Assembly (NCBI GenBank): GCA_031265345.1
Contig: JAISCU010000377.1
Location: 1 to 12,707 of the forward strand
Length of the DNA: 12,707 nt
Direction of reading: 5' to 3'
Source: Bifidobacteriaceae bacterium
GTDB taxonomy: Bacteria > Actinomycetota > Actinomycetes > Actinomycetales > WQXJ01
Shown: piece by piece, positions 6,251 to 12,707 of the stretch
Position numbering within the stretch: position 1 is the stretch's first letter
How the letters are laid out: each line of letters opens with the position of its first letter
Program-made: the position numbers and the translations under genes
Notes under the pieces: model-generated
The model's database searches: none
The model's input: the letters and a program-made list of their open reading frames with translations, nothing else
Told to the model about the DNA's origin: nothing

Positions 6251-8706
6251 CGTTGCGCCTCCGCTGAGAGTTCCGCCGCCGTTGTCCGATTGGCCCGCCG
6301 GTTCGCCCGGAAAGCTTTGGCGATCCGGGCGAATCCTGACCAGAAATGGCCGTTGACCAGGTGGAGGAGTCCGTTGACGACCTTCTCGTCGGCCAGTCCG
6401 CCAGTCATCTTGGCGATGGCCCGGAACGGCATGTTGGCTCGGAATATCGCGTCTAGGTCCGGCTTGCCCTCGCGCGTCCGCTTGGCCTGGGCGAGCGCCA
6501 CTCGCCCGGCCAACCGGGCGAGTGGTTGCTTCGCTTCGGCCAGGCGGCTAAGCGGGTCCCCGGCCGTCAGATCTGCTCGTGGGGCGGCGGGGGAGGCTGG
6601 CCGGCCGAGCAGGTGTGAGAACTCCGTCTCGGTCACCTCGCGGATCGCGCCGGTGTTGTAGTGAGGGAGGGCGGGGTCGGGTTCGCCTGCTGGGATCGTG
6701 CCCTCGACGTGGACCACCGCGGACAGACCGGCGTCGCCGGCGTGCGCGGCCACGATCACCGCGTAATCGCCGGCTTCCACCTGCCACGCGCCGGTGCGGA
6801 CATCCCAGAACCGGAAGGCCTGCTCCCCGAGCGGCAGATGCACGGTCCGGGTCTCGCCCGGCGCCAGTTCGACGCGCGAGAATGCCTTGAGTTCGCGGGT
6901 CGGCCGGTGGATGCCCGAGGTTACACGCTGGATGTACACCTGGACGACGTCGGCTCCGGCGGCCGCGCCGGTGTTCGTGACCTGGACGGCGGCACCTTCG
7001 AAGGTCGCCACAAGGCCGGTGTGGGCGAACGTCGTGTAGCTCAGGCCGAAGCCGAACGGGAAGGCGACTGGGACGCCGGCGGTCTCGTAGTAGCGGTAGC
7101 CGACGAACAGGCCCTCGCGATACTCGGCGACCGCGCCGCGGCTCGGGAAATGGCCAGCTGTCGGCGTGTCCTGCAGATGCAAAGGGATCGTCTCGGCCAG
7201 GCGGCCGGAAGGGTTGACTGCCCCGGTCAGGACGTCGATCAGGCCGCCGGCGCTGGCTTGCCCGCCGAGGTAACCGTGGATCGCCGCCTGGGCGCAACCG
7301 AGCCAGTCGAGTTCGACGACCCCTCCCGCGCTGATCGCCGCAATGAGTCGGGGATTGGCCTCGGCCAGTGCGGCGACCAAGTCTGTCTGCACGGCGGCCA
7401 GTTCGAGGGTTTCCCGATCGATGCCTTCTGACTCTTCGGATTCGTCCAGTCCGAGGCATGCGATGACCACGTCCGCGTCGTGGGCGGCCGCGACCGCCTC
7501 CGCGGCCAGGGCGCCGTCCGGCTTGCCATCGCGCCGGAAACCTCTGGCATGACTCGCGAGTTCCAAGCCGGAACCGGCGATGAGCTCGGTCAGCGTGTCG
7601 ACTTGAGTCGGGTTGACGGCCGAAGAGCCTGCTCCTTGGAACCGGGGCTTGTCCGCGAAGTCCCCGATGAGCGCCACCCGAGTGCCGGGCGCGAGAGGCA
7701 GGAGCGAGCCCTCGTTCTTGAGAAGGACGCAGGATCTGGCGGCCGCCAGCCGGGCCAGCGCGTGGTGCGCGGCGCTGTCGACAGGAGCGCCGGAACCGGG
7801 CTTGGCGGCGCCGGCCGCCAGGTTCGCGACTTCCGCGGCCCGGAGGTCCAGGTCTGCTTCGTCGAGCCGCCCGGCGGCGATAGCGGCGACGAGCTCTCGG
7901 ACAGACGCGTACCCGGCGGCCGGCATCTCCAGACTGGACCCGCCGCCGACGGCGGCGACGATGTCGTTCGACCCGCCCCAGTCAGTGACGACCACGCCGT
8001 CGAAGCCCCACTCGCGGCGCAAGACGTCGCCCAGGAGGAATCGGCTTTCACTGGCGTAGGCGCCGTTGACACGGTTGTAGGCCGACATGACCACCTGCGG
8101 CCGCCCCTCGCGGACCGCGATCTCGAATCCGGTCAGGTAGAGTTCGCGCAGGGTCCGTTCGTCGACCACCGAGTCGGAGGCCATTCGGCGCAGTTCTTGG
8201 GAGTTGGCGGCGAAATGCTTGGGACAGCCGGCGACGCCTTCAGCCTGGATCCCGCGGATGAGGGCGGCGGCGAGGCGGCCTGAGAGCAGCGGATCCTCCG
8301 AGAAGTACTCGAAGTTCCGCCCGCCCAACGGCGATCGTTTGAGGTTGAGCCCAGGCCCCAGGATGACGTCGACATCCTGGGCACGCGCCTCGCGCCCGAG
8401 CGCGTGGCCGATCCCCTCCAGCAGGTCGGGGTCCCAGGAGTTGGCCGTGGCGGCTGCCGTCGGGAAGCAGGTGGCGGGGAGCGACGGATTGAGCCCCAGG
8501 TGGTCTGCGTCGCCCGCCTGCTTCCGCAGCCCGTGCGGCCCGTCGGCGAACCAGAGCGACCGGATCCCGGGGCCGGGGAAGTCGTGGGTCTCCCAGTTGT
8601 TCTTCCCCGTCACCAGCGCGGCTTTCTGGAGCCGGCTCAGGCCGGCCGCACGGGACACCGACGCGGCCTCGCCCTTGTCGGCGGCCAGGCGCGGGCCGCC
8701 CGTCAC
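6247..8706 (-). CDS. Cytoplasmic GH3 beta-glycosidase with FnIII-like and basic helical C-terminal regions
   Basis: The protein is 819 aa from GTG 8706. That GTG overlaps the upstream GH3 stop (GTGA), and GGAG lies 8 nt before it. A longer frame reaching 9765 only shadows the neighbour. Domain order is classical. The TIM-barrel domain (about 20-300) carries DGPHG (55-59), SPLGGRNFEYFSEDP (125-139), PKHFAANSQE (162-171) and the nucleophile D242 in VVTDW. The alpha/beta sandwich (about 310-550) carries CVLLKNEGSLLPL (326-338) and SEGIDR (426-431), with E427 the likely acid/base. YREGLFVGYRYYETAG (529-544) and PFGFGLSYT (550-558) lead into an FnIII-like domain (about 560-670). A tail (about 685-819) with EFSHLLGR, FRANMPFRAIAKMTGG and a very basic end follows. 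There is no signal peptide, so it should act on imported or internally released beta-glucosides. Substrate is inferred from family only. Confidence 0.93.
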   Translation of the reverse strand: MTGGPRLAADKGEAASVSRAAGLSRLQKAALVTGKNNWETHDFPGPGIRSLWFADGPHGLRKQAGDADHLGLNPSLPATCFPTAAATANSWDPDLLEGIGHALGREARAQDVDVILGPGLNLKRSPLGGRNFEYFSEDPLLSGRLAAALIRGIQAEGVAGCPKHFAANSQELRRMASDSVVDERTLRELYLTGFEIAVREGRPQVVMSAYNRVNGAYASESRFLLGDVLRREWGFDGVVVTDWGGSNDIVAAVGGGSSLEMPAAGYASVRELVAAIAAGRLDEADLDLRAAEVANLAAGAAKPGSGAPVDSAAHHALARLAAARSCVLLKNEGSLLPLAPGTRVALIGDFADKPRFQGAGSSAVNPTQVDTLTELIAGSGLELASHARGFRRDGKPDGALAAEAVAAAHDADVVIACLGLDESEESEGIDRETLELAAVQTDLVAALAEANPRLIAAISAGGVVELDWLGCAQAAIHGYLGGQASAGGLIDVLTGAVNPSGRLAETIPLHLQDTPTAGHFPSRGAVAEYREGLFVGYRYYETAGVPVAFPFGFGLSYTTFAHTGLVATFEGAAVQVTNTGAAAGADVVQVYIQRVTSGIHRPTRELKAFSRVELAPGETRTVHLPLGEQAFRFWDVRTGAWQVEAGDYAVIVAAHAGDAGLSAVVHVEGTIPAGEPDPALPHYNTGAIREVTETEFSHLLGRPASPAAPRADLTAGDPLSRLAEAKQPLARLAGRVALAQAKRTREGKPDLDAIFRANMPFRAIAKMTGGLADEKVVNGLLHLVNGHFWSGFARIAKAFRANRRANRTTAAELSAEAQR

Positions 8707-11663
8707 GCGCCGGACTCCAGTCGCACTGCCGGGACGGCGTGGCGCCGTACTCGCCTGACGACCCGGAACACGCCGAACGCAATGAGCATCCCGAGCAGGG
8801 CCGTGGTTCCGATTTGGACGTAGCGCCAGGTGGGCGGCGTGTATGAGACGGTCGCGCCCGGCGCCATCCCGTTCATGGCGTTCGAGTTGGCCACCGTGAA
8901 TAGGACGTTGTGGGTGGCGTGCCGCAGGTCGGTCAGGGCTTTGGCCGATGCCGTGTCGTCGAACGATTTGGACGGCTCGAACGTGAGCGTCAGGTCCGTG
9001 CCCGCCGCGAGGGACTGGTTCGGGTTCATGTACGGGTAGACGTTGAAGTCGGAGATCGCGAATCCCTCGAAGCCCCATTCGCCGCGCAGCACGTCTGTCA
9101 TCAGGGCCGCCGAGCCGCCCGCCCAGACGGCGCCGACGCGGTTGAAGGAGCTCATCACCGCCGTGGCGCCCATTGTGGCTTGCTTGATTGTGCCCGCTTC
9201 GTCGGAGATGTACGGCACCTCCATCGAGACTGTTTTGATCGCCGTCTCGAAGGGCTTCAGGTAGAGCTCCCGGAGGGCTTGCTCGGTCGCCCAGGTGGCG
9301 ACGCCGTTGTTGACCCGGTTGGTCTCCTGTTCGTTCAGCGCGAAGTGCTTGAAGAACGTGTACACGCCTTTCGAGGCGGCGCCGTTCGACACCGCTGTCG
9401 CCAACGCGCCGGACAAGAACGGGTCCTCCGAGTAGTACTCGAAGTTCCTGCCGCCGAACGGGGAGCGGTGCAGGTTCATGGCCGGCGCGTACCAGCCGTT
9501 GATGTCTCTGAACAGCGCCTCGTTGCCGAGCGCGGCCCCCATCCGCTCCAGCAGGGCGGTGCTCCAAGTCTGGGCGAGCAGGTATTCGGAGGGGTAAGCG
9601 ATGCCGTTGATGTCCGCGTTGATGAAAGAGCTGAAGCCGGCCGGACCGTCGGGCTCGGTTGTCTGCGGCTTGCCAATCGACGCGATGCCGCCCGTCTGGT
9701 AGGCGCCGTTCAACAGCATCGACGTCATGTCGTCCACGCTCATGGCGTCCAGCAGGGCCTCCCATTGCGGGTCGGTCTTGGCGAGTCCCCGCAGGTTTAT
9801 CAACGCCGAGTCGGAGGGTGCCCCCGTGGTGGGCTTGTCGCCGTCGAACCCCGCGGCCGCCGCGGCGGCGTCATAGGGCGCGAAATCCCGTGCCACCGCG
9901 TCATCGGCCACATAGAGGTCTGGGGTGGGCGCGCTGGGGAAGGTGTCCGCGAAGTCGGCCCGCGACATTTCGAGGACGCGGCCGTCGGTCGGCGTGTCGG
10001 TGAACCGATCGTTCAGGTCGTCGAATCGGTTGGTCGCGGCCGCCTGGTCGCCGGCCCGTGGATGGCTGGCGTCGTAGACGATATCCGACGCTACCGTGTA
10101 TGTGAGGGGTGTGGAGCCGGCGGCCACGGTGTGCGAGTCGGTGCGCAGACTGATTGTGTAGTCGCCCGCTTCCAGCACGTAGGCCTGTGCGTCCTCGTAG
10201 TCGAAGGACGCCATGTCTTCGACCGCGAATTCGATTGTGACAGTCTCAGACGAGCCCGGTTGGATGAGCCCGGTCTTGGCGAAGCCCGCCAGGACCACCT
10301 CGGCCTTCTCGGTGCCGCCCGGCGTGTAGGGGGCGGTGTAGTAGACCTCGACCACGTCCTTGCCGGCCGTCGTCCCGGTGTTGGCGACTTCAACATCCAG
10401 AGCGACCACGCCGTCGGCTCCGCCGAGGTCGGAGCCGGACAGTGCCCAGCCGAAGTCGGTGTAGCTGAGCCCGTAGCCGAACGGGTAGACGACGGCCTGG
10501 TCGTAGTCGATGAATCCCTCTGCGGCGGCCGTCTCGTAGTAGCGGTAGCCGACGTAGATTCCCTCGGCGTAGTTGACGAACGGAGCGTCCGGGGTGGTGT
10601 CGGCGTTCGAGAAGCCCGACTCGAGGGCGCTCGTCGGGTACTCCACAGTCAGGTTCTCGTAGACGAAGTCGCCGAAGTTGGCGAATGTCGGATCGGCGGT
10701 GAAGTCGGCCGCCCAAGTGTCGACCGTCCTGCCCGACGGGTTGACCTCGCCCGCGAGGATCTGGCCCAGGCCGGTGAAACCGGTCAGGCCGGGGGAGCCG
10801 GCCAGGATGACCGCGTCGACGTCCGAGTTGTCCTGGACCAGGCCCAGTTCCAGGGTCGTCGAAGCGTTGACGATGACTACGACCGTCTCGAAGCGCTCGG
10901 CCGCCAGGTCGATCAAGTCGCGCTCGTCCTGGTTCAACTCGAGCTGGTGCTGGCCTTTCGCGTAGTTGTCGTCCCACCCGGCCATGTCCCGCGTCAGGTC
11001 GCCGCCTTCCCCGCCCGGCCGCCCGATGAAGATCAGGGCGGCGTCCGTGTAGCCGCCGAACGCTTCAGCGAGCCCCCGGTAGTCCGCGATCGGCATTTCG
11101 CCGATCTGGTACGACGAGGCCTCCGGTTTGTCCATCTCTATGTAGCCGCGCGGGCTGGCGTCGGCGAAGTCGGCGATGGCTTGGAAAACGGCGTCGTTGA
11201 CCTCGAAGCCGGCGAGTTCCAGCCCCTGGCGGGCTGTGACGGCCTCGGTCACTGTGATCGACCCCGACCCGGAGCCGCCGTAGATGGGCTGCGCTGCGGA
11301 CCGGCCGAGCATGGTCACCTTGGCACCCGGGGACAGCGGCAGGGCCGGTCCGTCGTTCTTGGCTAACACCATGCCTTCGGCACCGATCTCGGCAACCAGT
11401 TCCTTGGCCGCCAGGTCGGCATCTTCGGCGGTGGCGAAATCGGGCTCGTAATACTCTATGTCCCACCCGTCGGCCGCCTCAGCGTTCGCGACGGTGTACG
11501 TGCCGCTGCCGAGTTGCGATTCGACCCAGCCGCTGGCCACCGACAGAGCGATGTTGAGAACCACCAGCACGGCGGCGGCAAGCCCCAGCGTCGGAACCCA
11601 AATCGACAAGTACTTCCGGTTCGACATCGGCCGTTTGGGCGCTTTGGCCTGTCTTGTGCTCAT
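8703..11663 (-). CDS. Membrane-anchored GH3 glycoside hydrolase with inverted domain order
   Basis: The protein is 986 aa from ATG 11663, with AAGGAG 10 nt upstream; an upstream in-frame start at 11783 would add an unrelated 40 residues inside the neighbouring lipoprotein gene. The order is reversed relative to most GH3 enzymes. An N-terminal membrane helix (about 19-43, after a basic stretch) is followed by the alpha/beta sandwich (GMVLAKNDGPALPL, 97-110; GGEGGDL, 217-223, E219 a candidate acid/base). Next come YAEGIYVGYRYYET (365-378), PFGYGLSYTDF (394-404) and an FnIII-like region (about 405-530). The TIM-barrel domain is last: SPFGGRNFEYYSEDPFL (734-750), FKHFALNEQE (771-780), MSSFNRVG (837-844), and GFAISDF with nucleophile D872. 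A second helix (about 947-968) precedes an Arg-rich end. Both termini should be cytoplasmic, with the catalytic part outside. Inverted GH3 enzymes are known from gut and rumen bacteria; beta-glucosidase is likeliest. Confidence 0.93.
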   Translation of the reverse strand: MSTRQAKAPKRPMSNRKYLSIWVPTLGLAAAVLVVLNIALSVASGWVESQLGSGTYTVANAEAADGWDIEYYEPDFATAEDADLAAKELVAEIGAEGMVLAKNDGPALPLSPGAKVTMLGRSAAQPIYGGSGSGSITVTEAVTARQGLELAGFEVNDAVFQAIADFADASPRGYIEMDKPEASSYQIGEMPIADYRGLAEAFGGYTDAALIFIGRPGGEGGDLTRDMAGWDDNYAKGQHQLELNQDERDLIDLAAERFETVVVIVNASTTLELGLVQDNSDVDAVILAGSPGLTGFTGLGQILAGEVNPSGRTVDTWAADFTADPTFANFGDFVYENLTVEYPTSALESGFSNADTTPDAPFVNYAEGIYVGYRYYETAAAEGFIDYDQAVVYPFGYGLSYTDFGWALSGSDLGGADGVVALDVEVANTGTTAGKDVVEVYYTAPYTPGGTEKAEVVLAGFAKTGLIQPGSSETVTIEFAVEDMASFDYEDAQAYVLEAGDYTISLRTDSHTVAAGSTPLTYTVASDIVYDASHPRAGDQAAATNRFDDLNDRFTDTPTDGRVLEMSRADFADTFPSAPTPDLYVADDAVARDFAPYDAAAAAAGFDGDKPTTGAPSDSALINLRGLAKTDPQWEALLDAMSVDDMTSMLLNGAYQTGGIASIGKPQTTEPDGPAGFSSFINADINGIAYPSEYLLAQTWSTALLERMGAALGNEALFRDINGWYAPAMNLHRSPFGGRNFEYYSEDPFLSGALATAVSNGAASKGVYTFFKHFALNEQETNRVNNGVATWATEQALRELYLKPFETAIKTVSMEVPYISDEAGTIKQATMGATAVMSSFNRVGAVWAGGSAALMTDVLRGEWGFEGFAISDFNVYPYMNPNQSLAAGTDLTLTFEPSKSFDDTASAKALTDLRHATHNVLFTVANSNAMNGMAPGATVSYTPPTWRYVQIGTTALLGMLIAFGVFRVVRRVRRHAVPAVRLESGA

Positions 11664-11707
11664 CGGCGGCTGGCTCCTTCGGGTTACTGGGTCTGCGACG
11701 GTCGCCG

Positions 11708-12157
11708 TTAGCCGGCGGAGGCCTCGGTCATGTTGCCGTCCTGGTCCATCTGCCAGGTCTTCCCCGTTGCCGCCGAGACGCACTCGACTACGAAATCGCC
11801 GTTGTCGATCTCGATGGTCATGGTGAACTTCTCGACTGCCTCAGACGGGTAATAGGGCATGACCCACATGCCGTATTTCTGGGTCGGCTGTTCGACGTCC
11901 GACGCCAGCATGATCTTGGTCGTGGCCGGCTCCTCCGCGACCGCGTCGTTCACGATCTTTACGCCTGCCTCCATGTCGGCGACAAAGGCCTCCGACTCCT
12001 CGGCGGCTGCCGTTGCGGCTGAAGCCCCACCACCGCCGTCCCCTCCGTCGCCGCCGCAGGCTGCCAGACAAAGGGCCGTCCGGGTCGCCAAGGTCTGGGT
12101 CAGGGCCACTGCGGCCAACCGGTTCTTCTTGGTCTTCCTCCTAGATCGATCGTTCAA
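11708..12157 (-). CDS. Small putative lipoprotein with doubtful start codon
   Basis: The frame is 149 aa if begun at TTG 12157, but that TTG has no ribosome binding site and sits 5 nt after a hairpin. A Lys/Arg-rich n-region (KTKKNR, 8-13), a short hydrophobic stretch and the lipobox LAAC (cysteine at 34) give a lipoprotein signal, followed by a Gly/Asp linker typical of exported lipoproteins. A strong AGGAGG (12137-12142) lies inside the frame. The codon 6 nt after it (12128-12130) is AAG where ATG would be ideal. The hydrophobic stretch also contains Arg 26, which is unusual. The mature part (about 45-149) is acidic, with KYGMWVMPYYPSEAVEKF and ATGKTWQMDQDGNMTEAS near the end. I do not recognise the family. 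It may be a substrate-binding or accessory surface protein for the GH3 enzymes, or a decaying gene. Confidence 0.6.
   Translation of the reverse strand: MNDRSRRKTKKNRLAAVALTQTLATRTALCLAACGGDGGDGGGGASAATAAAEESEAFVADMEAGVKIVNDAVAEEPATTKIMLASDVEQPTQKYGMWVMPYYPSEAVEKFTMTIEIDNGDFVVECVSAATGKTWQMDQDGNMTEASAG
12137..12142 (-). promoter_or_regulatory. Strong AGGAGG ribosome binding site without a start codon at proper distance
   Basis: The minus strand reads AGGAGG, then AAGACC, then AAG AAG AAC. An ATG at the first AAG (12128-12130) would give ideal 6-nt spacing and a lipoprotein signal peptide beginning Met-Lys-Asn-Arg. The next in-frame start-like codon is TTG 12118, 18 nt away and lacking the positive n-region. 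The site argues that the true or ancestral start was at 12130. Confidence 0.5.
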
Positions 12158-12162
12158 GGGCC

Positions 12163-12196
12163 GCCGGGGTCGGCAGACAGGGCCGCCGACCCCGGC
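12163..12196 (-). terminator. Intercistronic 12-bp hairpin, terminator-like but without T-tract
   Basis: A perfect inverted repeat (GCCGGGGTCGGC at 12163-12174 and its complement at 12185-12196) with a 10-nt loop begins 6 nt after the stop of the upstream GH3 and ends 5 nt before the TTG at 12157. No run of T follows on the minus strand, so intrinsic termination is uncertain. It could instead limit read-through or protect the 3' end of the upstream GH3 message, setting different expression for the two parts of the cluster. Confidence 0.5.
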
Positions 12197-12202
12197 AGAG
12201 CC

Positions 12203-12707
12203 TCACTTGATGGCAGTGCCGTCGCAGGTCAAGCCGAAGCCGTATTCATACGCGTTGCCCGCCGAATCGACATACGAGGCGACGTCCTTCTGCACGTCTT
12301 CTAAGCTGCCCTCCACGGCGTCCATGTCCTTCGGCATCCCGATAGGCAGACGGCCAGTCGATTCGGTCAGCCCGAGAGCAACGTCCAAGAGCACCGAATC
12401 CGTGGCGCTGAAGCCGATCACGATGGCGTCGGCCTGAGGCTCGAACTCTGCCGGGATCACCATGGCGCTGGAGATCTTCATGACCACGATGATCGGGATG
12501 TCCCGCCCGGACGCTTCGACCGCGGCCGCGGCCCGTTCGAAGGCCAGCAGGTCGCCCTCGTTGGACACCTGGGAGACTGCGCCGTAATAGGAACGGTTCT
12601 CTTTGGATCCGTCCGGCAAGGTGTCGCCCGCGATCGAGGTTTGGCGGACGTTGGGCCCGTCGGCCGTGTACGGGTGGTACTGCAGCGAGATCGGGTAGAA
12701 CGAACTG
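12203..12707 (-). CDS. C-terminal part of a classical-order GH3 glycoside hydrolase (5' end beyond window)
   Basis: The frame is open to the right edge and gives the last 167 residues. They match the end of the GH3 alpha/beta sandwich domain: FYPISLQYHPYTA near the edge, ENRSYYG followed by SNEGDL, an IPIIVVMKISSAMVIPAEFE strand-turn, ADAIVIGF, LPIGMPKDMDAVE, and the terminal DSAGNAYEYGFGLTCDG. The ending at YEYGFGLT plus a few residues means no FnIII-like domain follows, unlike the two downstream GH3 proteins. The catalytic nucleophile lies in the missing N-terminal domain, so activity and export cannot be judged. It is the upstream member of the cluster, separated from the lipoprotein gene by a hairpin. 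Substrate is unknown; beta-glucosidase-like hydrolysis is the family default. Confidence 0.88.
   Translation of the reverse strand, partial: SSFYPISLQYHPYTADGPNVRQTSIAGDTLPDGSKENRSYYGAVSQVSNEGDLLAFERAAAAVEASGRDIPIIVVMKISSAMVIPAEFEPQADAIVIGFSATDSVLLDVALGLTESTGRLPIGMPKDMDAVEGSLEDVQKDVASYVDSAGNAYEYGFGLTCDGTAIK

Noticed and set aside
8707..9765. N-terminal extension of the cytoplasmic GH3
   Set aside because: The extension is the out-of-frame shadow of the inverted GH3 gene. GTG 8706 with GGAG 8 nt upstream and a GTGA overlap is the better start.
8910..11366. Plus-strand open frame of 818 codons
   Set aside because: It lies wholly antisense to the inverted GH3 gene, whose motifs are unmistakable. 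Long antisense frames are expected in G+C-rich DNA, and its product is Val/Arg/Gly-rich with no known motif.
1..12707. tRNA, rRNA, CRISPR, insertion sequence or integrase
   Set aside because: I saw no cloverleaf, no regularly spaced repeats, no terminal inverted repeats with a transposase and no recombinase motifs on either strand. Element attachment sites are therefore not called.

Overview
The window is high-GC DNA with GTG and TTG starts and dense minus-strand genes, which points to an actinobacterium (Actinomycetota). A finer placement is not justified from sequence alone. Every supported gene lies on the minus strand, so the window reads right to left. No tRNA, rRNA, CRISPR array, transposase or integrase is visible.

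Right part (12707 to 4596): a glycan-processing gene cluster. In transcription order it holds the 3' end of a family 3 glycoside hydrolase (GH3), a 12-bp intercistronic hairpin, a small putative lipoprotein with a damaged start region, a 986-aa membrane-anchored GH3 with inverted domain order, an 819-aa GH3 in classical order with a basic helical tail and no export signal, a four-helix GtrA-like membrane protein, and a family 2 glycosyltransferase. The last four genes overlap by 4 nt or are 2 nt apart, so they look like one transcript. They pair outside and inside beta-glycoside hydrolysis with a lipid-linked-sugar type GT2/GtrA pair.

Middle (4482 to 3496): an AraC-family regulator in the same direction, 113 nt after the glycosyltransferase. 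It could control the sugar cluster, or it could mark the edge of the next module.

Left part (3325 to 1): a mobile-element core of the kind seen in actinobacterial integrative/conjugative elements and plasmids. In transcription order it holds an 88-aa ArdC N-terminal-like protein, a stand-alone Prim-Pol, a DUF2637 membrane protein with a C-terminal helix-turn-helix, a 146-aa protein of unknown function, and the start of a conserved element protein that runs off the left edge. The genes are chained by GTGA overlaps (one junction overlaps by 17 nt). Base composition rises here: one hand-counted 60-base line at 1381 is 51/60 G+C, against 37/60 at 5101 and 42/60 at 11461. The element boundary therefore probably lies near 3.3-3.5 kb or just beyond the AraC gene. 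Integrase, transfer genes and att sites would be outside the window on the left, if they exist.
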